In this document: one piece after another, positions 26,647 to 34,041 of the stretch | Layout of the letters: each line of letters opens with the position of its first letter | Numbering within the stretch: position 1 is the stretch's first letter | Assembly (NCBI GenBank): GCA_027451285.1 | Contig: DAIDJP010000052.1 | Coordinates: forward strand, 1-61,205 | Length of the DNA stretch: 61,205 nucleotides | From: Acidimicrobiaceae bacterium | GTDB taxonomy: Bacteria; Actinomycetota; Acidimicrobiia; Acidimicrobiales; RAAP-2 | Reading direction: 5' to 3' | Position numbers and translations under genes: made by a program | Notes under the pieces: generated by a model | Databases searched by the model: none | What the model was told of the DNA's origin: nothing | Seen by the model: the letters and a program-made list of their open reading frames with translations, nothing else

Positions 26647-27512
26647 TTCGTGGGCGACGGACTCGCGCTGGACGTCGCCGCGTTCGGCGCGATGCCGTGA
26701 CGCAAGAGGATCGTGCGACCCTGCGCGCCGAGCAGGAACGCGACGAAGGCGCGCGCGGCGCGCGCGTGCGGCGCGCGGTTCACGACGGCCGCCGTATAGG
26801 TGCCGGCAAGGTGCGTGCCGGTGAGGGCCACCGTCTTCAAGTGCGCGGCCGAAGCCTCGACCGCGTAGAAGAACCCGGCGTCGAGCTGTCCGGCGTCGAG
26901 CTCACCTACCAGGGAGGTCTCGGTGAAGACGTTCGACGTAGAGGTCGCGAGCGCGGCGAGGGAGGGCCGGTGGAAGCGACGGGCGGCTTCACGCAGGGCT
27001 GTCACGGCGAGCACGCCCTTGGGGTCGCTCGCGGGGTCCGTGCGCCCGAGCAGGAATCCCGCACGCCCCACCACGTCGTACCAGGGCGTCGTGCGCAGCG
27101 CCGCGGCGAACTTCGACGACGGGTTGTAGCCCAGCACGAGCGCCGAGCGACCGATGACCCGATACGACGAGATCCAGTTGCCGTTCGCCGCTCCCTCGAG
27201 CTCGCGATTGACGCTCGGCGCGGCACTCACGAAAACGTCGGCGACCTCGGTGCCGCCCTTGATCTCGGCCGCGAGCGCCGTCGATCCGTTGGCGATCCCT
27301 ACGACGTTGTAGCCGGTCGCGCGATGGAAAGCCGGCGCAATCTGGTTCTGCATGAGATCGAGCAACGAGCCCGCGTAGAGCACGTCGACCGGACCCGAGC
27401 CTGAGGCGCGCGCCGGGCTCGCCGCGAGGCCGAAGCTGAGCGGCGCGATTCCGAGTGCGCCCACCAGCAGTCGACCTGCACTCCTTGCGATGACGTTTCG
27501 CACCTTCGACAT
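26643..27512 (-). CDS. modA: Molybdate/tungstate-binding protein
   Basis: Extracytoplasmic solute-binding protein of 289 residues with a signal peptide (LLVGALGIAPLSFGLAASPARAS) and no lipobox Cys. VDVLYAGSLLDLMQNQIAPAFHRATGY and RTDPASDPKG match the ModA/WtpA (archaeal-type) branch that binds molybdate or tungstate. Strong GGAGGGGGT site before the ATG. First gene of a two-gene operon with modBC, divergent from moaE. Confidence 0.87.
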   Translation of the reverse strand: MSKVRNVIARSAGRLLVGALGIAPLSFGLAASPARASGSGPVDVLYAGSLLDLMQNQIAPAFHRATGYNVVGIANGSTALAAEIKGGTEVADVFVSAAPSVNRELEGAANGNWISSYRVIGRSALVLGYNPSSKFAAALRTTPWYDVVGRAGFLLGRTDPASDPKGVLAVTALREAARRFHRPSLAALATSTSNVFTETSLVGELDAGQLDAGFFYAVEASAAHLKTVALTGTHLAGTYTAAVVNRAPHARAARAFVAFLLGAQGRTILLRHGIAPNAATSSASPSPTK

Positions 27513-27601
27513 GATGACCCCCTCCGCGCCGTGCGATGCCGGCCCCGTGCGCCGATACTACGCCGCTAGGGCCGCTTTTGCGCCATAAAATCGAACTGAG
27601 A

Positions 27602-27615
27602 ACCGCATCTGCGGT
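27602..27615. promoter_or_regulatory. Inverted repeat ACCGCA-N2-TGCGGT between modA and moaE
   Basis: Perfect six-base inverted repeat in the divergent modA-moaE intergenic region. It could be an operator shared by uptake and synthesis genes, and the nearby HTH-Mop protein is a candidate ligand. No second copy was noticed. Confidence 0.3.
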
Positions 27616-27666
27616 CATTTCACGTGTGACACGCCATCGACGAGATGACAGATTCGTCGTCGTAAC

Positions 27667-27672
27667 TAGGGT
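27667..27672 (+). promoter_or_regulatory. -10 box TAGGGT of moaE
   Basis: TAGGGT ends seven bases before the GTG used for moaE; GATGAC lies 17 bases further upstream as a possible -35. Confidence 0.42.
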
Positions 27673-27679
27673 GTGGCGC

Positions 27680-28153
27680 GTGACGGTGGACCAATCACTC
27701 GACTGGGTCGCGGTGTCGGCCGAAAGGCTGAACCCCGACGAGCTCGCCGACTGGGTGATGCGACCCGACTGCGGGGCAATCGTGACCTTCTTTGGAACCA
27801 CGCGCACCACGTCGACGCTCGAGCACGAGATCATCGAGCTCGAGTACGACACCGACATCGACCTCGCCGAGTCGCGCATCCGGCGCGTGATTGCCGCGGC
27901 GCGCGAGCGCTGGCCGCAAGTGCGCGCGATCGCCATCCACCACCGCGTCGGTACCGTGGCGGTACGCGAGCCCGCCGTCGTGGTGGCGGTGTCCTCGCCG
28001 CATCGCGGCGAAGCCTTCGCGGCCGCCCAGTTCTGCATCGACGCGGTCAAGCGAACCGTTCCCATGTGGAAGCGCGAGGTCTGGCAGAACGGCTCGGCCT
28101 GGAGTCAGGAAGCTCAGGACATCCTCGACGTGGGCGACCTGGAGCCATCATGA
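27680..28153 (+). CDS. moaE: Molybdopterin synthase catalytic subunit
   Basis: Large subunit of molybdopterin synthase, which adds two sulfurs from MoaD thiocarboxylate to cPMP. 157 residues. Landmarks: CGAIVTFFGTTR, LEYDTDIDLAE, IAIHHRVGTVAVREPAVVVAVSSPHRGEAFAAAQFCIDAVKRTVPMWKRE with the catalytic lysines near the end. The GTG at 27680 matches the -10 box; longer readings add an unrelated basic stretch. Overlaps moaD by four bases (ATGA). Confidence 0.93.
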   Translation: MTVDQSLDWVAVSAERLNPDELADWVMRPDCGAIVTFFGTTRTTSTLEHEIIELEYDTDIDLAESRIRRVIAAARERWPQVRAIAIHHRVGTVAVREPAVVVAVSSPHRGEAFAAAQFCIDAVKRTVPMWKREVWQNGSAWSQEAQDILDVGDLEPS

Positions 28154-28386
28154 GCCAGGTCCTCCTGCTCGGTCCCGCCCACGAGGCCGCCGGCGTGCGC
28201 CGCGCCGAGATCGAGGGCGACACGCTCGCCGAGGTGATGGCGGCGGCGGTGACGCGCTTCGGTCCGCGCTTCGCCGAGATCCTCGCGATCAGTCGACTGT
28301 GGGTGAACGGCGAGGACGCGCCCGCCGATCAGGCGGTCGGACCCTCGGACGAGATCGCGGTCGTGCCGCCGGTCTCGGGCGGGTGA
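28150..28386 (+). CDS. moaD: Molybdopterin synthase sulfur carrier subunit
   Basis: 78-residue ubiquitin-like protein with the hydrophobic core LAEVMAAAVTRFGPRFAEIL, LWVNGEDA, and the canonical end DEIAVVPPVSGG; the terminal Gly carries the thiocarboxylate. Coupled to moaE. Its last 58 bases overlap, in antisense, the end of the mogA gene. Confidence 0.93.
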   Translation: MSQVLLLGPAHEAAGVRRAEIEGDTLAEVMAAAVTRFGPRFAEILAISRLWVNGEDAPADQAVGPSDEIAVVPPVSGG

Positions 28387-28844
28387 GCGTCGTCGCTGCC
28401 CGCGAGGAGAGAGAGCGCGTGCCCGAGGAGGGGCAGCACCGCCTCGAGGCACTCGAGAGCCCCCTTCGGCGAGCCGGGCGTGTTGAGGACCAGGCTCGCT
28501 CCGAGCGTTCCGCAGCGCCCTCTCGAGAGAGCCCCGAAGGGACTCGACGCGCGCATCAGCTCAGCGACGCCGGGCGCCTCGCGATCGATGACCGACAGCG
28601 TGGCTTCGGGGGTGAGATCCCGGGGAGCGAACCCCGTTCCCCCCGTCGTCACGACGAGTCCGGCGAAGTCGGCGGCGAGCTCGCGAATCGCCGAGGCCAC
28701 CGACTCGACGCCGTCGGCGACGACGCGCTCGTCGAGCACCTCAAAACCCGCCTGCGTGAGCCGTGCGACCAGCGCGGGGCCGGCGGTGTCGACTCGCTCA
28801 CTCCGGAAGGCGGAGTCCGAGACCGTCACGACCTTGGCGCGCAT
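28329..28844 (-). CDS. mogA: Molybdopterin adenylyltransferase (MogA/MoaB family)
   Basis: Adenylylates molybdopterin before metal insertion by MoeA. 171 residues: KVVTVSDSAFRSERVDTAGP, LVVTTGGTGFAPRDLTPEAT (the GGTG substrate loop), RGRCGTLGASLVLNTPGSPKGALECL. The ATG with GAAGG eight bases upstream is chosen over a longer frame. The C-terminal 18 residues or so are encoded antisense to the end of moaD, an unusually long convergent overlap. Divergent from the MoaC paralogue. Confidence 0.92.
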   Translation of the reverse strand: MRAKVVTVSDSAFRSERVDTAGPALVARLTQAGFEVLDERVVADGVESVASAIRELAADFAGLVVTTGGTGFAPRDLTPEATLSVIDREAPGVAELMRASSPFGALSRGRCGTLGASLVLNTPGSPKGALECLEAVLPLLGHALSLLAGSDDAHPPETGGTTAISSEGPTA

Positions 28845-28911
28845 GGACACCCTTCGAGAGTAGACGCGTCGAGCGTGGCGCGTCGCGCTCGAGCGTTTGC
28901 TATGAAGGGCT

Positions 28912-29313
28912 ATGGCCTCAGAGAGAGACGTCACCTCGGCGCGCGCGAGTAGTCGCATCACCATGTCGCCCGCCACCGCGGCTGCCATCGTGGCCCACGA
29001 GATGAAGAAGGGCGACGTCCTCGGCGCCGCGCGCTTCGCCGGCGTGCAGGCCGCGAAGGAGGCCGCCTCCTACTTGCCCCTGAGCGATCCCGAGCTCGTG
29101 CACGACGTGACGGTGGACTTCGTCGTCGGCGAAGGCTCAATCGACGTGACCACGCGAGTCGAGGGCACCACGTCGATCGGCGCGCGCATGCACGCCCTGA
29201 GTGCCGCCACCGTTGCCGCACTCACCATCTACGACATGTGCAAATCCGCGGACCGGACGATGCAGATCGGCCCCGTGGCCCTCTTGGCGCCCGACGATGG
29301 GGCCACGGACTGA
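28912..29313 (+). CDS. Truncated MoaC paralogue with complementary active-site residues
   Basis: 133-residue MoaC-fold protein (normal MoaC is about 160) lacking the N-terminal MVDVS segment and the C-terminal KSGGKSG loop. It keeps MKKGDVLGAARFAGVQAAKE with Lys33 (E. coli Lys51) and AALTIYDMCKSADRTMQIGPVALL with Asp108 and Lys111 (Asp128, Lys131). It has lost His77 (YLPLSDP in place of PLCHP: Ser58, Asp59), Glu112 and Glu114 (GARMHAL in place of GVEMEAL: Arg92, His94) and Lys147. The retained and lost residues are the mirror image of those in the other MoaC of this island. TATGAA just upstream may be its -10 box. Confidence 0.83.
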   Translation: MASERDVTSARASSRITMSPATAAAIVAHEMKKGDVLGAARFAGVQAAKEAASYLPLSDPELVHDVTVDFVVGEGSIDVTTRVEGTTSIGARMHALSAATVAALTIYDMCKSADRTMQIGPVALLAPDDGATD

Positions 29314-29423
29314 CGTCAAGGTGCGCCCGGGACATCCTGGCGCGGCCAGCTAGGGATCCTGGCGCAACGGACAAAACACGCCGATACTGAGACGGGGCGC
29401 CGCGAGTACCGAGAGGAGACGCC

Positions 29424-29624
29424 ATGTCACCAGGCCGCAGGGGATCGCACGACACGTGGAGGGGGCCGGGTGGAGCGGGCGGAGGCTGGTTCCTCGGCTT
29501 CGTCGGCGCGCTCGTCTACTACCTGCACACCCACTCGGGCAGCCTGTGGCTCGTCCTGGTCGCGTTCGTCAAGGCCCTGTTCTGGCCGGCGTTCCTCGTG
29601 TTCAAGCTGCTCGGACTCCACTAG
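29424..29624 (+). CDS. Small membrane protein (66 residues)
   Basis: One long or two short hydrophobic helices (WFLGFVGALVYYLHTHSGSLWLVLVAFVKALFWPAFLVFKLLGL) after a Gly/Arg-rich N-terminus. Similar short proteins with FLGFxGALVYY and FWPAFLVY are common in actinobacteria; no function is known to me. The start is fixed by GAGAGGAG upstream. Two direct copies of ATCCTGGCGC (29334 and 29356) lie in the leader. Confidence 0.72.
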   Translation: MSPGRRGSHDTWRGPGGAGGGWFLGFVGALVYYLHTHSGSLWLVLVAFVKALFWPAFLVFKLLGLH

Positions 29625-29652
29625 CGGGGCGAGACGACTCCGTCTCACCCGT

Positions 29653-30765
29653 CTAGGGAAGCGTTGTCGTGGTCGCGGGAACTGTGGTGGTCGTGGTGGT
29701 GGTCGTGGTGGTGGTCGTCGTAGTCGTCGTGGTCGTCGTGACGTAACCCGGCGATCCCGCCCAGGCGAGGTGCCGGCCCGACGAGGAGCTGGCCACGCGG
29801 ATGCCGAGGCGGATCTCACGCGCGATGTTGAGAGCCGTCTGGGCGGCGCCGACAATTGCGTTCGGCCCGTGGTCACCGAGGACGGCCGCGTACACCGTGG
29901 TCGAGAAGGTCCCGATGCGAAAGACGATGGCCATCACGTCGCAGCCGCCGGCCAGACCCGTGTAGCCCGACTTCACCCCGACCACCCCTCCCTGGCCGAC
30001 GAAGGGCGTGTAGGAGTCAAGGACCCCGGCGACCGGCAGACGGATGGACGGCATCGTGACGATGCGGTCCACGATGGGCTCCTTGGTCATCAGCAGTTCC
30101 GCCAGGTGGACCTGGTCCTGCGCCGTCGAACGGTCACCCGCGCCAATGCCGGTGATGTCCACGTAGTGCGTGTGGCGAAGTCCCAGCGCCGCAGCGTTGC
30201 GGTTCATCAGCGCGATGAACTGGCGATCGGTGAGACCGGCCAGCTCGACCAGGATCTCGGCGTAGTTTCCCGCCGAGTGGATGAGAAGGCCCCGCATGAG
30301 AGTTCCCTCGCACAGGCGTTCACCCAACGCGACCGCCGCACTGGACTGGCCGGTCACCACGTCGTGGTGATAGACGGCGACGTCGTGGGCGCTCACCACG
30401 TGGCACGGGCCCCGCTGGGAGAACGTCAGGGGCATGCGGTGCAGCAGCACCCAGGCCGTCATCATCTTGGTGAGGCTGGCGATCGCCACGCGCGGCTGAT
30501 ACGGCGACGCCGCGGCGACCGCCACGCCCGGGGCGAGGGCCGCCGCGCTCTCACCCGAGGGCCAGGTGAGCGTGAGCGGCACCGTGGTCGTGGTCGTGGT
30601 CGTCGGCGTGGTCGTCGTGGTCGAGCCGGGCACCGTGGTCACCGTGGTGGTCGTGGTCGCCGTGTGCGAGGACGCCGCGACGGCCGAAGCCGAAAAGGTC
30701 ATCGCGACGAGGCCGGCCGCGGCGACGAGCACCGTGGGGCGAAGGAGCGGGGAGCGCGAGACCAT
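29653..30765 (-). CDS. Exported D-alanyl-D-alanine carboxypeptidase-like protein with poly-Thr tails
   Basis: Peptidoglycan-modifying serine peptidase of the S11 (DacA/PBP5) fold, 370 residues. Signal peptide, a Thr-rich linker (about 36-62), catalytic Ser97-x-x-Lys100 (ASLTK), and VKSG for the KTG motif. The SxN motif reads Ser164-Ala-Gly166 followed by Asn167, so the usual third-position Asn is displaced by one, which may weaken or change activity. The protein ends with some twenty consecutive Thr and TVPATTTTLP, an exported low-complexity tail probably for glycosylation or wall spanning. Confidence 0.85.
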   Translation of the reverse strand: MVSRSPLLRPTVLVAAAGLVAMTFSASAVAASSHTATTTTTVTTVPGSTTTTTPTTTTTTTVPLTLTWPSGESAAALAPGVAVAAASPYQPRVAIASLTKMMTAWVLLHRMPLTFSQRGPCHVVSAHDVAVYHHDVVTGQSSAAVALGERLCEGTLMRGLLIHSAGNYAEILVELAGLTDRQFIALMNRNAAALGLRHTHYVDITGIGAGDRSTAQDQVHLAELLMTKEPIVDRIVTMPSIRLPVAGVLDSYTPFVGQGGVVGVKSGYTGLAGGCDVMAIVFRIGTFSTTVYAAVLGDHGPNAIVGAAQTALNIAREIRLGIRVASSSSGRHLAWAGSPGYVTTTTTTTTTTTTTTTTTTTVPATTTTLP

Positions 30766-30864
30766 TACCGCCGCACAGTAATCGCCGGGGGAACCCGCCA
30801 GACTCCATGGGCGGAATCGACACTTCGATACACGAGTGACGACATCGTTGCCCTCTCGCGTCGA

Positions 30865-30870
30865 TAGGGT
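30865..30870 (+). promoter_or_regulatory. -10 box TAGGGT of the L,D-transpeptidase gene
   Basis: TAGGGT ends exactly six bases before the ATG; the message is probably leaderless. Confidence 0.45.
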
Positions 30871-30876
30871 GAATCA

Positions 30877-31785
30877 ATGGCCCCACCAGCCCTTCGCCGA
30901 TTCCTGCCCCTGTGCACCGCCCTGATCGCGGCCGCCCCACTGGCCGTCACGACGCCGGCGTCGGCCCAGGGGACGCGCTCGGGGGCCGTGAATCCCCGCT
31001 CGGTGGTCTTTTCGATCGCCCTCGAGGACCAACTCCTCGCCAATCTCAACTTCCTGCCCGTGGCCTTCGTACCCGCCTCCGCGCCCAAACCACCCACCAC
31101 CACGACGACGTCGTCGACCACGACCACCACCCCGTCAACGACGCTGCCGGCCACCACCACCACGCTGAGCGCCCCGGCTCGACGGACGGCGTCGCGGGTG
31201 ACTCCGGTGACGCTCCAGCGCGGCCACTACGTGTGGCGCTTCAGCGACCTTCCGCCGTCTCTCAAGGCCAGTTGGCACGTCGGAACCCTCAACGTGGTCC
31301 TTCGTGGCGCCCTGATGAGATTCCAGGCCCAGCACAACCTCCCCGTCACAGGCGACATGTACCCCCCGACGTGGCTCGCGCTGGTCACCGCCGCGCTGCG
31401 CCACCAGAGGAGCGATGAGACCTACAACTTCGTCGTGGTGCGCCGCGCCCTCCCCCAGCGGGTCTGGCTGTATCGCAACGGCAAGATCTCCTTCACGACC
31501 CTGGCCAACACCGGCATCGCCGCGGCACCCACCGCGCCGGGCACCTTCACCGTGTACCTGCGCTACGTGACGACCACGATGTCGGGCACCCTGCCCGACG
31601 GCAAGCCCTACCACGACACGGGTATCCCGTGGACGTCGTACTTCAACGGCGGCGACGCGCTGCACGGCTTCATCCGCTCCTCCTACGGCTGGCCTCAGAG
31701 CCTGGGCTGCGTAGAGATGCCCTTCGTAACGGCGAAGATCCTCTGGCCCTACACCCCGCTCGGGACCCTCGTCACCGTCGAATAG
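30877..31785 (+). CDS. L,D-transpeptidase (YkuD) with Thr-rich linker
   Basis: Exported peptidoglycan cross-linking enzyme, 302 residues: signal peptide ending near ASA, a Thr-rich linker at about 73-98, a peptidoglycan-binding-like helical domain (LRGALMRFQAQHNLPVTGDMYPPTW), and a YkuD domain. The active site reads His263-Gly ... SLGC with Cys278 as nucleophile; the usual SHGCVR is SLGCVEM here. Adjacent and divergent to the carboxypeptidase, which shares the Thr-rich linker, so the two probably act together on the cell wall. Confidence 0.88.
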   Translation: MAPPALRRFLPLCTALIAAAPLAVTTPASAQGTRSGAVNPRSVVFSIALEDQLLANLNFLPVAFVPASAPKPPTTTTTSSTTTTTPSTTLPATTTTLSAPARRTASRVTPVTLQRGHYVWRFSDLPPSLKASWHVGTLNVVLRGALMRFQAQHNLPVTGDMYPPTWLALVTAALRHQRSDETYNFVVVRRALPQRVWLYRNGKISFTTLANTGIAAAPTAPGTFTVYLRYVTTTMSGTLPDGKPYHDTGIPWTSYFNGGDALHGFIRSSYGWPQSLGCVEMPFVTAKILWPYTPLGTLVTVE

Positions 31786-31800
31786 TCGGGCTTGACAACC

Positions 31801-33180
31801 TCAGCGTCCTGAGACAAAGTTCGCCGCTTTGGCGATTACCGATGTCGTCGGCCGTCCAGAGGATTCCGCCCGGTCCGCCAGTCGATAAGCGAGATACAGG
31901 GACCGCACACCGAGCCAGCGCAAGGGTTCGGGCTCCCAGCGGCGCGTTTGCCAGTCCACCCAGGGCAGTTCCGTCAGTTCACTATCGCGTCCGAAAATAA
32001 GGTCACGCAATGTGCGGCCGGCGAGGTTCGTCGTCGCGACGCCGTGGCCCACGTAGCCGCCGGCGGCGGCAATGCCCGTGGCTTGATCAAGTCCCACGGT
32101 CGCGCACCAATCGCGCGGCACTCCGAGGACCCCCGACCAAGCGTGAGCGATCTTGACTCGGTCGAGCACGGGAAAGAAGGTCCTCAGAACGGTGCACAAC
32201 TCGTCGATGGTCACGTCCGGGGTCTCGCCATCACGGTCGATGCGTGACGCGAATCGGTACGGGACGCCGCGTCCGCCGACGGCGATTCGATTATCCGCCG
32301 TGCGCTGGGCATACATAAAGGTATGGGCGCTGTCACCGAGCACTTCGCTACCGTGCCAGCCAATCTCCTCCCACAGCGAGTCGGCCAGCGGCTCGGTCAC
32401 GATCATCGACGAGTTCATGGGCAGCCAGAGCCGATGCAACTCCTTGAACGTTGCGCTGAAACCCTCGGTGGCACGAACAATGAATCTGGCCGAGATCGCA
32501 CCCACGGGAGTCACGACCTGGTGCGGACGTATCTCGAGGGCCGGGGTCGACTCGTAGATGACGACCCCCATACGCGTGACGGCATCGGCGAGTCCGTAGA
32601 CAAGCTTTGCCGGGTGGATACGCGCTCCCTGTGGACTGTAGAGCCCGCCGAGCGCCCCCTCCACTACGACGCGCTCTCGCACCTGGGCCGCGTCCAAGAG
32701 GACGTGGACATCGCCCCACTGCAACGCCGACTCGGCCATTCGCTCGAGTCGCACGAGCTGGGCCGGAGTGCGCGCGACGCGTAACACACCACCCTTGACG
32801 ATGTCGGCGTCGATTCCCTCCTCACCAGCCACGCCGATCACCTCGTCCACGGTCGCGACCATCGCTTGCTGGAGAGCGAGCGCCGCCGCGTGTCCCCGGC
32901 GTGCCGCATAGGTTGACAGCGAGCCAGCGACCGCCGAGTTGAGCCAGCCACCGTTGCGCCCAGAGCCACCGAATCCCACGTGCCGCTGTTCCACAACAGA
33001 AATCGAAAGGGTCGGGTCCTCCCGTTTGAGGTAGTAGGCGGTCCACAGACCCGTCATTCCGGCCCCAACGATGCAAATATCCACCGACGTCGGCTTGCTT
33101 AGCGGCGCGTACGATTCACCACGGCCAAGTTGGGCCTGCCAGAAGGAGACCTCTCCGTTGACGGGATTCATCGATTGCAC
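31801..33180 (-). CDS. FAD-dependent amine oxidase (PuuB/DAO family)
   Basis: 459-residue flavoprotein of the D-amino-acid oxidase (DAO) family, resembling gamma-glutamylputrescine oxidase. FAD-binding VDICIVGAGMTGLWTAYYLKRED near residue 33, GFGGSGRNGGWLNSAV, and the C-terminal GIAAAGGYVGHGVATTNLAGRTLRDL. It follows the potC-like gene by about 20 bases on the same strand, so it is likely co-transcribed with the transporter and oxidises the imported polyamine or a glutamyl derivative. Confidence 0.87.
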   Translation of the reverse strand: MQSMNPVNGEVSFWQAQLGRGESYAPLSKPTSVDICIVGAGMTGLWTAYYLKREDPTLSISVVEQRHVGFGGSGRNGGWLNSAVAGSLSTYAARRGHAAALALQQAMVATVDEVIGVAGEEGIDADIVKGGVLRVARTPAQLVRLERMAESALQWGDVHVLLDAAQVRERVVVEGALGGLYSPQGARIHPAKLVYGLADAVTRMGVVIYESTPALEIRPHQVVTPVGAISARFIVRATEGFSATFKELHRLWLPMNSSMIVTEPLADSLWEEIGWHGSEVLGDSAHTFMYAQRTADNRIAVGGRGVPYRFASRIDRDGETPDVTIDELCTVLRTFFPVLDRVKIAHAWSGVLGVPRDWCATVGLDQATGIAAAGGYVGHGVATTNLAGRTLRDLIFGRDSELTELPWVDWQTRRWEPEPLRWLGVRSLYLAYRLADRAESSGRPTTSVIAKAANFVSGR

Positions 33181-33201
33181 CGCGACCGACCGGTCAACGA
33201 C

Positions 33202-34041
33202 TTAGGCACTCCCGACCGCCGAGGTCGTGCCCAGGAGCCGCAGCCCCCGTCGCATCCGAGAGCGTGACCCCCCACCCATTACTGCGAGAGCGACAAGGAA
33301 CATCACCGTGGTGGCGAGAAAGACCAGGACCGCGATGGCAAAAATGTCAGTGTGAAACTGCGAATGCAATGACGCGAGAATGTACACGGGAAGTGGCGTC
33401 GTCTGTGCGGTGCTCACGAATACCGACGTGACTAGATCCTCGAGGCTGAACGTGAATGTGAGGAGACCTCCCGCGATCAGCGCCGGCGCGAGAAGAGGCA
33501 ACGCGATCGTTCGGAGCATCGTCGGCACCTTTGCTCCAAGGTCGTTTGCCGCCTCAAAAATGGATGGTTCAAGGCCGAGGGCGCGACCTCGCACGATCAA
33601 TGCTGTGAGGGCGCTCCCGAAAATCGAATGTGCGATGATCAAGCGCACGTAACCGTTGGACACGCCGAGCGTCACGAACCACAGCAGGTCGCCGCTCGCG
33701 CCCACAATCTCGGGTGTCGCGAGGATGACGACGAAGAGCAGGAACAGAAGCCGATGTGGCCACCGTCGACCCGTCGCCGCGAGGCCGCCGATGAGGCCAA
33801 CGGCCATGCTCAGAATCGCGGTCGCGGTCGCGACCTCGAGCGAGATCTTGAGGGCTCCGACCAGTGTGGTGTCTTGAAGCGCTTGCCCGTAAGCCGCGGT
33901 GGAGAAGCCGCCCCAAAGGAATGCGTCAAAACCCCCATTGAAGGAGAAGGCGATAACGACGACGAGCGGCAAGAAGAGAAACAGCACCACCACCGTCGTG
34001 ATCAGTCCGAAGACCCATGCGCTGGGACCACGCTCTTTCAC
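33202..34041 (-). CDS. potC: Polyamine-type ABC transporter permease (PotC-like)
   Basis: Inner-membrane permease of 279 residues with six helices and the EAA loop EAANDLGAKVPTMLRTIALPLLAPALIAG. FTFSLEDLVTSVFVS matches PotC (FTLSLDDFVISFF). The GTG start overlaps the potB-like stop codon by four bases (GTGA). Part of a four-component importer; spermidine/putrescine is the expected substrate class but not proven. Confidence 0.88.
   Translation of the reverse strand: MKERGPSAWVFGLITTVVVLFLFLPLVVVIAFSFNGGFDAFLWGGFSTAAYGQALQDTTLVGALKISLEVATATAILSMAVGLIGGLAATGRRWPHRLLFLLFVVILATPEIVGASGDLLWFVTLGVSNGYVRLIIAHSIFGSALTALIVRGRALGLEPSIFEAANDLGAKVPTMLRTIALPLLAPALIAGGLLTFTFSLEDLVTSVFVSTAQTTPLPVYILASLHSQFHTDIFAIAVLVFLATTVMFLVALAVMGGGSRSRMRRGLRLLGTTSAVGSA

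Noticed and set aside
29334..29365. Direct repeat ATCCTGGCGC, twice
   Set aside because: Only two short copies; may be promoter-related but not enough for a regulatory call.
29680..29745. Simple GTCGTGGTG-type repeat as a possible CRISPR or regulatory repeat
   Set aside because: It encodes the poly-Thr C-terminus of the carboxypeptidase; no unique spacers.
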